This document shows, piece by piece, positions 9,420-17,306 of a stretch of DNA of 64,000 nt. The DNA is from an uncultured Pseudomonas sp. (GTDB lineage Bacteria > Pseudomonadota > Gammaproteobacteria > Pseudomonadales > Pseudomonadaceae): NCBI RefSeq assembly GCF_913774235.1, contig NZ_CAJYDW010000005.1, positions 310,001 to 374,000 of the forward strand. The letters run 5' to 3'. The translations under genes were made by a program, and so were the position numbers. How positions within the stretch are numbered: the first letter of the stretch is position 1; each line of letters begins with the position of its first letter. Below the pieces are notes generated by a model. It had not been told where the DNA came from and did not search any database. It worked only from the letters and a program-made list of their open reading frames with translations.

Positions 9420-10816
9420 ATCGGCTCGGCACCCTGGTCGCCCTGGTCGTCGGCGTGCTGTTCGGCGCCTTGCTGTGCTTTTTGCCGGTGACCAAGGTGG
9501 CCATCGTCGCCGCCGGGTTCGTCCTGCTGCTGGTGCTGCTGCAGCACCCCTTGCTGGGATTGCTGCTGTTCGCCGTGACGGCCACCGCGATTCCCTACAC
9601 CACGGTGGAGGTGGGGGTGCGTACCACGGTAAGTGAGGCGCTCTTGGGCATGACCTGGCTCGGGGTGGCGTGGCAGGCCTTTCTCGGCCGCTACGACCGG
9701 CAGTTGCGCTGGCTGTCGACCGAGCGGGCACTGCTGGCGCTGATGCTGTTCAGTGCCGTGCCCTTCGTGGTGGGGCAGGTGATCATCGCCGCCCCTGGTA
9801 GCGGGCCGGTCAACTGGGTGCGCTGGCTGCTGAATCTCTCGGTGCTGTTCCTGGTGCCCCTGCTGCTGCCCGACGAGCGCGCCCGCGATCGCCTGCTGGT
9901 CGCCCTGTTGCTGGGCAACCTGCTGATGCTGGTGGTTTCCATCGGCTACTTCCTCAAGGACCGCAACGCCCTGGGCATGCTGCCGCTGCTCACCTCCCTG
10001 AAGTACGCCCACCCCGAGGCGGTCAAGGACATCTTCTCCGGCAACTACACCCGCATGGCCTCGCCCTGGGTCCATCCCAACCTGACCGGTGGCGCCCTGG
10101 CGCTGTTCATTCCCCTGGCGCTGTTCTATGGCTGGACGCAGGCCGGCTGGCGGCGCTGGCTGGGCTTCGCCGTGGCGCTGCTGGGCTGCGCCGGTCTGCT
10201 GCTGAGCATCTCGCGGGGCGCCATCCTGGCGCTGGCGTTGGTGCTGCTCTGGCTGAGCTCGCGCAAGGTGCCCTACAGCGGTCGCATCATCGGCCTGGCG
10301 ATTCTGGTTGGCGTGCTGTTGGTGGCCGCCTATCCGCCGCTGCAGGAGCGGCTGGCGACCATGTTCTCCGCGACCAACGCCAGTACCGAGGTGCGGATGG
10401 ACGAGTACACCCATTTCCCCGAAGTCATGACCCGTTATCCGCTGGGCATCGGCTTCAAGGTCGACCCGCCGGTGCCGGGCAGCGGCCTGCTGGGCATCTC
10501 CAATCTCTGGCTCAACTTCATCTACAAGATGGGCATTCCCGGCATGCTGCTGTTCGTCGTGGTGACCCTGCGTTGGTGGCGCGAATGCCGGCCGCGCGGG
10601 CCCATCCCCCAGGTCACGCGGGAGAATGCCCTCTGGTTGGGCAGCAGTTGCGGGGTGGCGGCGGCCCTGCTCACCGGCCTCTTCGATCACTATTTCAGTT
10701 TCACCAACGTGCTGATCGCGCTGTTCTGGTTGCTGCTGGCTCTGAGCCTGCAGCAGGCCCGCGCCCATCCGGAATTCGCCGGCCCCGAGACCCCGCCACG
10801 GACGACCCCACCATGA
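9416..10816 (+). CDS. Wzy / O-antigen-ligase-like polysaccharide polymerase
   Basis: This 466-residue protein is very hydrophobic, with roughly ten membrane helices. It carries the O-antigen ligase/polymerase (Wzy_C) pattern: a periplasmic loop with WVHPNLTGGALALFIP, then SISRGAILALALVLLWL, and a large loop around residues 310-370 that includes a TEVRMDEYTHFPEVM segment. In an EPS operon with a flippase and a copolymerase, the likely role is Wzy, which joins repeat units on the periplasmic face. GTG start overlapping the previous stop (GTGA). Its 3' end overlaps the acyltransferase start (ATGA). Confidence 0.88.
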   Translation: MNRLGTLVALVVGVLFGALLCFLPVTKVAIVAAGFVLLLVLLQHPLLGLLLFAVTATAIPYTTVEVGVRTTVSEALLGMTWLGVAWQAFLGRYDRQLRWLSTERALLALMLFSAVPFVVGQVIIAAPGSGPVNWVRWLLNLSVLFLVPLLLPDERARDRLLVALLLGNLLMLVVSIGYFLKDRNALGMLPLLTSLKYAHPEAVKDIFSGNYTRMASPWVHPNLTGGALALFIPLALFYGWTQAGWRRWLGFAVALLGCAGLLLSISRGAILALALVLLWLSSRKVPYSGRIIGLAILVGVLLVAAYPPLQERLATMFSATNASTEVRMDEYTHFPEVMTRYPLGIGFKVDPPVPGSGLLGISNLWLNFIYKMGIPGMLLFVVVTLRWWRECRPRGPIPQVTRENALWLGSSCGVAAALLTGLFDHYFSFTNVLIALFWLLLALSLQQARAHPEFAGPETPPRTTPP

Positions 10817-11634
10817 AGCATCGCGTTGCCATACCCCTGGATCTGCGCGCCGAGCTGGCGCAGGAAGCCCGCGCGCTGGGCGTTGACGAAGCCCAGCTGG
10901 CCGAGGCGCTGGCCTGGATGCTGGCGCACGACGTGGCCTTCGAGGAAGGCGAGGGCCAGGCCCGGCGCTATTCGATCTGCTCGGTGGACATCGAGCCACG
11001 CATCGCCCATCCCCTGGCGCAACGCTGGTATGGCCGACTCAAGCGCATGGTGCCCGCCAGTTTCGTGCCGCTTTATGGCTACAACCTGGCCACCCTGCGC
11101 GATCGTGGTCTGCGGGTCTGGGAACAGCTCTACAACATCTTCATCAACAAGATTCCCAGCCATAATCTGCGCCTGGCCTGGCTGCGCCTGGGGGGCGCGA
11201 AGATCGGCAAGGGCTCTTCCATCTGGCGCAACACCGAGGTGCTCGGCATCGAGAACCTGCGCATGGGGGATGACAGCGTCATCGCCTGGCACTGCCAGGT
11301 GGATGCCCGCGCCGGGCTGATCATTGGCGATCATGTCGCCATCGCGTCCCATGTGCTGATCATCGCTGGCAGCCACGACCTGGCCGCGCCGGAGTTCTGG
11401 TCGGTGTCGGCGCCCATTCGCATCGACGACTATGCCTGGATCGCCTCCCGCGCCCTGGTTGGCCATGGCTCCCACATCGGCCGGGGCGCCGTGGTCACCG
11501 CCAATACCGTGGTGGCCAAGGTGGTGCCGCCCTACAAGATCGTCGGCGGCAGCGGCGCCAAGGTGATGGGGGAGCGGCCCCACGAACTGAACTATCGGGT
11601 GGGCGGCAAGGGCCTGTTCACCTTCCTGCACTGA
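10813..11634 (+). CDS. Left-handed beta-helix acyltransferase (WcaF-like) with N-terminal extension
   Basis: This is a 273-residue protein. Residues from about 120 onward form hexapeptide repeats of a left-handed beta helix (IGKGSSIWRNTEV, LRMGDDSVIAWHCQVDA, IGDHVAIASHVLIIAG), with the catalytic-type GSHD and the terminal KIVGGSGAKV. Family members of the WcaF/NodL/LacA kind are usually about 180-200 residues and move acetyl groups from acetyl-CoA to sugar hydroxyls. The first 95 or so residues are not part of that fold and include a charged helical stretch (DLRAELAQEARALGVDEAQ). The likely job is O-acetylation or similar decoration of a repeat-unit sugar before export. The ATG overlaps the polymerase stop. 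Confidence 0.85.
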   Translation: MKHRVAIPLDLRAELAQEARALGVDEAQLAEALAWMLAHDVAFEEGEGQARRYSICSVDIEPRIAHPLAQRWYGRLKRMVPASFVPLYGYNLATLRDRGLRVWEQLYNIFINKIPSHNLRLAWLRLGGAKIGKGSSIWRNTEVLGIENLRMGDDSVIAWHCQVDARAGLIIGDHVAIASHVLIIAGSHDLAAPEFWSVSAPIRIDDYAWIASRALVGHGSHIGRGAVVTANTVVAKVVPPYKIVGGSGAKVMGERPHELNYRVGGKGLFTFLH

Positions 11635-11642
11635 GGATCGCC

Positions 11643-13055
11643 ATGTTCGGCTCCACGCTCTGGTTGACGCTGGCCACCCTGGCCGGGCTGGTCCTGGGTT
11701 TCGCCCGGGAGTGGCTGCTGGTGCACGCCTGGGGCGCGGGCCTGACCAGCGACGCCTTCCTGGTCGCCCTGTTCCTGCCCGAGGCGGTGCGGACGGCCCT
11801 GGCGGCGGGCTTGCTGAGCAACGCCGCGCTGCCGCTCTACCAGCAACGCCTGGGTATCGAGCGGGCGCGTTGGCTGGAGGCACTGGCCCCGAGCATGCTG
11901 TTGCTGGGCGCGGGGCTGGCCCTGGTGCTGACGCTGGGCGCGACGGCCTGGACCGGCGTGGTGGGCGCCGGTCTCAGCGAGGCGGGGGGTGAGCTGGCCG
12001 CCGAGGCGCTGAAGATCCTCGCCTGGTGCCTGCCGGGACTGCTGCTGCATGGCCTGTTCGGCGTGGCGGCGCTCACCCGTGAGCGCTATCTGCTCACTGG
12101 CTGCGGCTCGCTGCTGTTCAACCTGCCGCCGGTGGCCTGCCTGCTGCTGCGCGGCAGTGCCGTCTCGGTCGAGGAGCTGGCCTGGAGCTGCGTGGCCGGC
12201 AGTCTGCTGATGCCGCTGTCGTTGCTGCCCACGGCCTGGCGCGAAGGCTGGCGGCCCTGGCGCTGGCCGGACCCCGGCGCCGTCGGTCGTGAGCTGGCCG
12301 CGCGCCTGGGGCCATTGCTGGCCAGTGCCCTGGCCAGCAATGGCCTGGCCTTGCTGGAGCGCATGGTGGCGTCCTGGCTGGGGGAGGGCGTGGTGACCTG
12401 GGTCAACCTGGCGCGCAAGCTCATCAACCTGCCACTGGTGGCCCTGATGAGTCTCAACCAGATCCTCATGGCGCTGATGAGTGGCCGCGTCTGGGATGCC
12501 CGCCTGGCCCTGCTGCGGGTGGGGCTGCAGTGCGCCGTGCTGCTGACGGTGCCGGCCATGGTCGGCATCGTCACCACGGCGCCGGCGCTGGTGGCCCTGT
12601 TGCTGCCGACCCAGGCTGGCAGCGAACGCCTGGCCTTGTTGCTGGTGTGGTTTTCGGCACCCCTGGCGGTGGGCGCCTGGAATGCCATGCTGGCGCGCTA
12701 TGCCTATGCCGGCGGGGATACCCGTCTGCCGCTGCGTTGCGAGCTGGCGGGCAATCTGGTCAATGCCCTGGCGCTACTGGCGCTGCCCAGTGTGCTGGGC
12801 ACGGCGGGCATCGCCGTGGCTGCCTTGTTCGGGCTGCTGACCACCACGGTCTGTCTGCTGCGGCGTCTCGAGCTGTTCACCGAGGTCGCCTGGCGCGATC
12901 AGGGGCTACTGGCCTTCTGCAGCTTCTGCGTGGCGCTGTTGCTGGGGGATTGGTGGCGTGCCCTGCCCAGCCTGCCTCTGCTGGCGCTCGGCAGCCTGGC
13001 CGGGGCCGTCCTGCTGGGCGCCCTGGCCTGGCGTTGGAAGCCCTGGCGCGCCTGA
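11643..13055 (+). CDS. Wzx-type polysaccharide flippase (MurJ/MATE-like)
   Basis: This 470-residue protein has about 13-14 predicted membrane helices. The N-terminal LGFAREWLLVHAWGAGLTSDAFLVALFLPEAVRTALAAG closely resembles MurJ/MviN lipid II flippases of the MOP superfamily. Within an EPS operon this is the expected Wzx, moving the undecaprenyl-PP-linked repeat unit across the inner membrane before Wzy acts. It lies 8 bases after the acyltransferase and is the last gene of the operon. The next gene, sumT, is convergent, with only 4 bases between the stops. Confidence 0.85.
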   Translation: MFGSTLWLTLATLAGLVLGFAREWLLVHAWGAGLTSDAFLVALFLPEAVRTALAAGLLSNAALPLYQQRLGIERARWLEALAPSMLLLGAGLALVLTLGATAWTGVVGAGLSEAGGELAAEALKILAWCLPGLLLHGLFGVAALTRERYLLTGCGSLLFNLPPVACLLLRGSAVSVEELAWSCVAGSLLMPLSLLPTAWREGWRPWRWPDPGAVGRELAARLGPLLASALASNGLALLERMVASWLGEGVVTWVNLARKLINLPLVALMSLNQILMALMSGRVWDARLALLRVGLQCAVLLTVPAMVGIVTTAPALVALLLPTQAGSERLALLLVWFSAPLAVGAWNAMLARYAYAGGDTRLPLRCELAGNLVNALALLALPSVLGTAGIAVAALFGLLTTTVCLLRRLELFTEVAWRDQGLLAFCSFCVALLLGDWWRALPSLPLLALGSLAGAVLLGALAWRWKPWRA

Positions 13056-13059
13056 GGAT

Positions 13060-13812
13060 TCAGGCGCTGGCCTGGTCGGCGAAGCTCAGTGCCTGCTGTA
13101 GCGCCGCCTGGCCCACCACCTCACCGATCACCAGGATCGCCGGGCTTTTCAGCTGGAAGAGGGCGGCGTCCACCTGCAGGTCCTGCAACGTCGAACGGCA
13201 TTCGCGTTGGCTGGGCAGGGAGGCGTTCTCGATCATGGCCACCGGGGTGGTCAGTGCCAGGCCGCCTTCCAGCAGGCCCTGCTGGATTTCGGTCAGGCGG
13301 GCCACGCCCATGTAGACCACCAGGGTGGTACCGGTCGCCGCCAGGGCGGGCCAGTTGGGTACGCTGTCGTCCTGGGTGTGGGCGGTGACCAGGGTCACGC
13401 CGCGGGCCACGCCTCTCAGGGTCAAGGAGATGCCGCAGGCGGTGGCACCGGCCAGGCCGGCGGTGATGCCGTTGACGATTTCGCTCTGCACGCCACTGGC
13501 GGCCAGCCATTCGGCTTCCTCGCCAGCGCGACCGAAGATGCAGGGATCACCGCCCTTGAGCCGGGCCACGCAGCGACCCTGGCGGGCGTAGCGCAGCATC
13601 AGGCGATGAATAAAGGCCTGGGGTGTGGAGCGGCAGCCGCCTCTCTTGCCCACGCGGATCACCCGGGCACTGGGGCAGTGTTCGAGGACGGCCGGATTGA
13701 CCAGGTCGTCGATCATCACCACCTCGGCCTCGCCCAGGGCGCGCACGGCCTTGAGGGTGAGCAGTTCGGGATCGCCAGGGCCGGCGCCGATCAACCAGAC
13801 TTTCCCGCTCAT
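13060..13812 (-). CDS. cobA: Uroporphyrinogen-III C-methyltransferase
   Basis: This 250-residue SUMT enzyme adds two methyl groups from SAM to uroporphyrinogen III to make precorrin-2, the precursor of siroheme needed by assimilatory nitrite and sulfite reductases. Visible motifs are VWLIGAGPGDPELLTLKA at the N-terminus, RVGKRGG, RLKGGDPCIFGRAGEE (SAM binding) and GITAGLAGAT. It is the stand-alone SUMT type, without the CysG dehydrogenase/chelatase half. ATG at 13812 with GAGAGG upstream. It follows nrtD but is separated from it by a strong terminator and by its own attenuator leader, so it is probably nitrate-inducible through NasR rather than part of the nrt transcript. Confidence 0.95.
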   Translation of the reverse strand: MSGKVWLIGAGPGDPELLTLKAVRALGEAEVVMIDDLVNPAVLEHCPSARVIRVGKRGGCRSTPQAFIHRLMLRYARQGRCVARLKGGDPCIFGRAGEEAEWLAASGVQSEIVNGITAGLAGATACGISLTLRGVARGVTLVTAHTQDDSVPNWPALAATGTTLVVYMGVARLTEIQQGLLEGGLALTTPVAMIENASLPSQRECRSTLQDLQVDAALFQLKSPAILVIGEVVGQAALQQALSFADQASA

Positions 13813-13849
13813 GGGGTTACCTCTCGTGTTCAGGGGGTGACTGTAACGC

Positions 13850-13910
13850 AAAAAAAAGGCGTCCCGCTGCATGCAGCTGGGACGCCTTTGTCCTGGAGCG
13901 CCTTTCCTCG
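13850..13910 (-). promoter_or_regulatory. sumT leader attenuator with ANTAR-type hexaloop hairpin
   Basis: Read on the minus strand, GGAC-AAAGGC-GTCC (13893 to 13880) forms a 4-bp hairpin with a six-base loop that has A at position 1 and G at position 4, the ANTAR recognition pattern. Its 3' arm is shared with the 5' arm of a terminator hairpin (GGCGTCCC...GGGACGCC, 13858-13886, with an extra inner stem), which is followed by eight T. The two folds exclude each other. A second AAAGGC (13905 to 13900), flanked by GAG/CTC, lies two bases upstream of the first hairpin and could be the partner hairpin, although its loop-closing pair is mismatched. Predicted effector: NasR bound to nitrate or nitrite. 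Confidence 0.72.
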
Positions 13911-14006
13911 CCGTTGAAGAAAGACCTATGTTGTCTGGGGATTTGCAGGCTTCGTGCCAGTTGTCCAGGCGAGTGAAACCGCGGCTTTACGCGCGCAGTG
14001 TTCCAC

Positions 14007-14049
14007 AAAATCGCCCCGTTTCGAGGCAAGGCGCCTCGAAACGGGGCGA
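14007..14049 (-). terminator. Rho-independent terminator after nrtD
   Basis: A perfect 17-bp inverted repeat (14011-14027 with 14033-14049) encloses a 5-base loop and is followed on the minus strand by TTTT. It begins 4 bases after the nrtD stop and should end the nrtABD transcript before the sumT leader. Confidence 0.85.
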
Positions 14050-14053
14050 ATCC

Positions 14054-14854
14054 TCAGGCCACGGCGCCGGGGTGGCTGTGCTTCTCGTAGAGGAAGCTCA
14101 GCACCGCGTGGCGATAGCCGTTGTAGCGCGGATCATCGACCAGGGTGATGCGATCGCGCGGCCGCGGCAGATCGATGGTGAGGATCTCGCCGATGGTGGC
14201 CGCCGGGCCGTTGGTCATCATGACGATGCGGTCCGAGAGGAGTACCGCCTCGTCCACGTCGTGGGTGATCATCATCACGGTGTTGCACAATTCACTCTGG
14301 ATGCGCATCACCTCGTCCTGCAAATGCGCCCGGGTGAGGGCGTCCAGGGCGCCGAAGGGCTCGTCCAGCAGCAGCACCTTGGGCTCCATGGCCAGGGCGC
14401 GGGCGATGCCGACCCGTTGCTTCATGCCGCCGGAAATCTCGCTGGGCCGCTTGTGCAGGGCATGGCTCATGTTGACCATTTCCAGGTTGTGCAGCGTCCA
14501 GGCCTGGCGCTCGGCCTTGCTCTTGGTGCCCTTGAACACCTTGTCCACCGCCAGGGCGACGTTCTCGTAGACCGTCAGCCAGGGCAGCAGCGAATGGTTC
14601 TGGAACACCAGGCTGCGCTCCGGACCGGGACCGCGGACCTCGCGGTTCTCCAGCAGGATCGAGCCGGAGGTGGGTTCGATCAGGCCGGCGACGATGTTGA
14701 GCACCGTCGACTTGCCGCAGCCGGAGTGGCCGATGATGGAGATGTACTCGCCGCGCTCGATCTTGAGGTTGACGTCGCGCAGCACCGTGGAGGTCATGCC
14801 GTTGCGGGTGAAGCTCTTGTCGACGTGCTCGATGCTCAGGTAGGGCTGGGCCAT
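14054..14854 (-). CDS. nrtD: Nitrate/nitrite ABC transporter ATP-binding subunit
   Basis: This is a 266-residue ABC ATPase. Walker A is GHSGCGKST (near residue 42), Q-loop VFQNHSLLPWLTVYENV, signature SGGMKQR, Walker B VLLLDEPFGALDALTR and H-loop MMITHDVDEA. The length and C-terminus (LPRPRDRITLVDDPRY) fit the NrtD/CmpD/SsuB class that powers uptake of nitrate, bicarbonate or sulfonate. The flanking NrtA-like binding protein and NasR point to nitrate/nitrite. It has no NrtC-type fused sensor domain. It is 12 bases downstream of nrtB and closes the nrtABD unit. Confidence 0.9.
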   Translation of the reverse strand: MAQPYLSIEHVDKSFTRNGMTSTVLRDVNLKIERGEYISIIGHSGCGKSTVLNIVAGLIEPTSGSILLENREVRGPGPERSLVFQNHSLLPWLTVYENVALAVDKVFKGTKSKAERQAWTLHNLEMVNMSHALHKRPSEISGGMKQRVGIARALAMEPKVLLLDEPFGALDALTRAHLQDEVMRIQSELCNTVMMITHDVDEAVLLSDRIVMMTNGPAATIGEILTIDLPRPRDRITLVDDPRYNGYRHAVLSFLYEKHSHPGAVA

Positions 14855-14866
14855 GGTGGGAATCCT

Positions 14867-15712
14867 TTAGTTCGCGGTGCCGCGGGTGACCAGGCGACCG
14901 ATGAGGGCCACCAGGCGGTCGAGCAGGAAGCCGATGACGCCGACGTAGACCAGCGCCAGGATGATGTCGCTGATGCGCGAGGCGTTCCAGGCATCCCAGA
15001 TGAAGAAGCCGATGCCCACGCCGCCGATCAGCATCTCGGCGGCGATGATGGCCAGCCACGACAGACCGACGCCGATGCGCAGGCCGGAGAAGATGTAGGG
15101 CGCCGCCGCCGGCAGCATGATCTTCTGGAAGTATTCCCAGCCGTTCAGGCGCAGCACCCGCGCCACGTTGCGGTAGTCCTCGGGGATGTTGCGGATGCCC
15201 ACCGAGGTATTGATGATGATCGGCCAGATGGCGGTGATGAAGATGACGAACAGCGCCGAGGGGTGGCTGTCCTTGAAGCCGGCCAGGGACAGCGGCAGCC
15301 AGGCCAGTGGCGGCACGGTGCGCAGTACCTGGAACAGCGGGTCGAGGCCGCGCATGGCCCAGGCCGACTGGCCCACCAGCACACCCAGGGCGATGCCCAC
15401 CACGGCGGCCATAAGGTAGCCGTAGGCGACGCGCTCGAGGCTGGCCAGCAGCTGCCAGGCCATGCCCACGTCGTTGCCGCCATTGTCATAGAAGGGCTGG
15501 GTGATCAGCTCCCAGGTGTCGCTGACCACCTGGCTCGGTGGCGGCAGGGCCGCGCCCGGGCGACTGCACAGCAACTGCCAGACGATCAGCAGCACGGCGC
15601 CCACCACCAGCGGGGGCAGGCCGTTGCGCAGCACCTGCTGGCCGAAGCGACGCAGACGGGTTTGCGGGCGAAAGGTCGCGAGGGCCTTGGGCGGCCGGGT
15701 ATGGGCGTTCAT
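14867..15712 (-). CDS. nrtB: Nitrate ABC transporter permease
   Basis: This 281-residue inner-membrane permease has about six helices. The EAA-type cytoplasmic loop is seen around NVARVLRLNGWEYFQKIMLPAAAPYIFSGLRIGVGLSWL. The N-terminal stretch ahead of the first helix (about 30 residues) is basic. ATG at 15712 is preceded by AGGAG; an in-frame GTG at 15721 overlaps that site and is less likely. The partners are the binding protein upstream (27 bases) and the ATPase downstream. Confidence 0.9.
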   Translation of the reverse strand: MNAHTRPPKALATFRPQTRLRRFGQQVLRNGLPPLVVGAVLLIVWQLLCSRPGAALPPPSQVVSDTWELITQPFYDNGGNDVGMAWQLLASLERVAYGYLMAAVVGIALGVLVGQSAWAMRGLDPLFQVLRTVPPLAWLPLSLAGFKDSHPSALFVIFITAIWPIIINTSVGIRNIPEDYRNVARVLRLNGWEYFQKIMLPAAAPYIFSGLRIGVGLSWLAIIAAEMLIGGVGIGFFIWDAWNASRISDIILALVYVGVIGFLLDRLVALIGRLVTRGTAN

Positions 15713-15739
15713 GGGCGGCACTCCTAGGGGATGGGGACG

Positions 15740-17065
15740 TCAGGCCTTGAGCGTCAGGCTAGCGAGATAGGCTTTGGGATCGGCGGGATCGAACACCTTG
15801 CCGTCGAAGAAGGTTTCGGTGCCGCGCGAGTTGCCGGTGGGGATGTCGCCGGCCGGGACGCTGATCGCCGCCGCCGCTTCGCGCCAGAGATCGGCGCGGT
15901 TGACCTTGGCGATCAGGCCTTGGGCATCCAGGTCACCGGGCAGATAGCCCCAACGCTGGTTCTCGGTGATGAACCAGAGGTCGTGGCTCTGGTAGGGGAA
16001 GGAGGCGTGTTCGCTCCAGAACTTCATCAGGTGCGGACTGTTCTGCACCACCCGGCCGTTGCCATAGTCGAAGGTGCCCTGCAGGCGGCCGACCACGTCT
16101 TCGGCGGGGGCACCGATCCAGCGGCGCTTGGCGCAGATCTCGGCCACCTTGGCCTTGTTGGCCGCAGCCTCGCAGTATTGCTGGGCTTCCAGCACCGCCT
16201 TGAGCAAGGCGACGGTGGCCTTGGGGTTGGCCTGGACGTAGTCACCACGCAGGGCCAGGGCCTTCTCCGGATGATTGGCCCAGAGCTCGCCGGTGGTCAG
16301 GGCGCTGTAGCCGATGTTCTGCTTGACCAGCTGGGCGTTCCAGGGCTCGCCCACGCAGAAGGCGTCCATGTTGCCCACCTTCATGTTGGCGACCATCTGC
16401 GCCGGCGGTACCACCAGGGTGGTGGTGTCCTGATTGGGATTGATGCCGTTGGCCGCCAGCCAGTAGCGAATCCACAGATCGTGGGTGCCGCCGGGGAAGG
16501 TCATGGCGGCCGAGGTCTTCTTGCCGGCGGCCTGGCGGGCGGCCAGGGCGCTCTTGAAGCCGCTGGCGTCGAGGCCGATCTTCTGGTCCTTGTAGTCGTT
16601 GGACAGCGAGATCCCCTGGCCATCGACGTTCAGCCGGGCCAGCAGCGCCATCGGCAGCGGCTGGCCGTTGGGGGTGATCTTGCCGGAGGCCAGGTGATAG
16701 ACCATCGGCGTGAGGATGTGCGCCCCGTCGATGCCATTGGCCGCCGAGCCCAACACCAGGTTGTCGCGGGTGGTGCCCCAGGAGGACTGCTTGAGCACCT
16801 CCACCTCGGTCATGCCGTACTTGGCGAACAGCCCCAGCTCGTCGGCGACGAACAGCGGCGCGGCATCGGTGAGGGCGATGAAACCGAGCTTGGCCTTGGG
16901 CGTCTCCACGGCGTCGCTGCCGGCTGCCCAGGCGGCGGACCTCAGGCCAGGCGGCAGTAGCGTGAGTGCGGCACCAGCGCCGAGCACACCGAGCGACTGC
17001 TTGAGGAAATTGCGGCGGGGGAGTCCGCGACCGGCCTGGTCATCGTTACGGGAGCTGTCGTCCAT
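15740..17065 (-). CDS. nrtA: Nitrate-binding protein, Tat-exported substrate-binding subunit
   Basis: This 441-residue protein has an N-terminal twin-arginine signal (RRNFLK at residues 17-22, then a hydrophobic stretch ending near SAAWAA) and an NMT1/NrtA-type periplasmic binding fold (KLGFIALTDAAPLFVADELGLFAKYGM, GGTHDLWIRYWLAANGINP, NMDAFCVGEPWNAQLVKQ). Family members bind nitrate and nitrite with sub-micromolar affinity and hand them to NrtB. The ATG at 17065 follows AAGGAT and a strong attenuator leader. An upstream in-frame start at 17137 would lie inside the terminator hairpin and is rejected. The C-terminal half includes repeated Ala-rich helices typical of the family. Confidence 0.92.
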   Translation of the reverse strand: MDDSSRNDDQAGRGLPRRNFLKQSLGVLGAGAALTLLPPGLRSAAWAAGSDAVETPKAKLGFIALTDAAPLFVADELGLFAKYGMTEVEVLKQSSWGTTRDNLVLGSAANGIDGAHILTPMVYHLASGKITPNGQPLPMALLARLNVDGQGISLSNDYKDQKIGLDASGFKSALAARQAAGKKTSAAMTFPGGTHDLWIRYWLAANGINPNQDTTTLVVPPAQMVANMKVGNMDAFCVGEPWNAQLVKQNIGYSALTTGELWANHPEKALALRGDYVQANPKATVALLKAVLEAQQYCEAAANKAKVAEICAKRRWIGAPAEDVVGRLQGTFDYGNGRVVQNSPHLMKFWSEHASFPYQSHDLWFITENQRWGYLPGDLDAQGLIAKVNRADLWREAAAAISVPAGDIPTGNSRGTETFFDGKVFDPADPKAYLASLTLKA

Positions 17066-17090
17066 CGTCCTATCCTTATTTCTCGGGCAC

Positions 17091-17174
17091 AAAAAAAGGC
17101 ATCCACTCTCGGCAGCTTTGGCTGCGAGCGTGGACACCTTCGTCCGGGGATTGCTGTGGGAGCGCCAGGCGCTC
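17091..17174 (-). promoter_or_regulatory. nrtA: nrtA leader attenuator (terminator plus alternative hairpin)
   Basis: The minus-strand terminator hairpin spans 17098-17138, a near-continuous stem with a CAAA loop, followed by seven T (17097 to 17091). It lies only about 26 bases before the nrtA start, so it acts in the leader and not after a gene. A 4-bp hairpin GGAC-GAAGGT-GTCC (17145 to 17132) shares bases with the 5' arm of the terminator, so the folds compete. A perfect stem GAGCGCC-GGCGCTC (17160-17174) lies upstream. The loop GAAGGT departs at position 1 from the ANTAR A1/G4 pattern. Control by the NasR encoded immediately upstream is inferred. Confidence 0.7.
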
Positions 17175-17306
17175 GACAGGACTTTTGCAGGGACTGTGCC
17201 AAGCCGGCAATCGCGGCCGATCCAGGCCCTTTACTGGTCTCGGGCGCACAGTCGCGGGGCGTTCTGGTGCCTGGGTGCGCCCTGGCGGCGCATGGGTAGT
17301 GTCGAC

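Noticed and set aside
13871-15727. 618-residue plus-strand frame across nrtB/nrtD
   Set aside because: It is antisense to well-recognised ABC transporter genes, and its composition (D/H/Q/G-rich) is that of a shadow frame.
17146-17174. First ANTAR hairpin (P1) in the nrtA leader
   Set aside because: The GAGCGCC/GGCGCTC stem is strong but its loop is too small for a hexaloop, so I list it only as a hairpin and not as a true P1.
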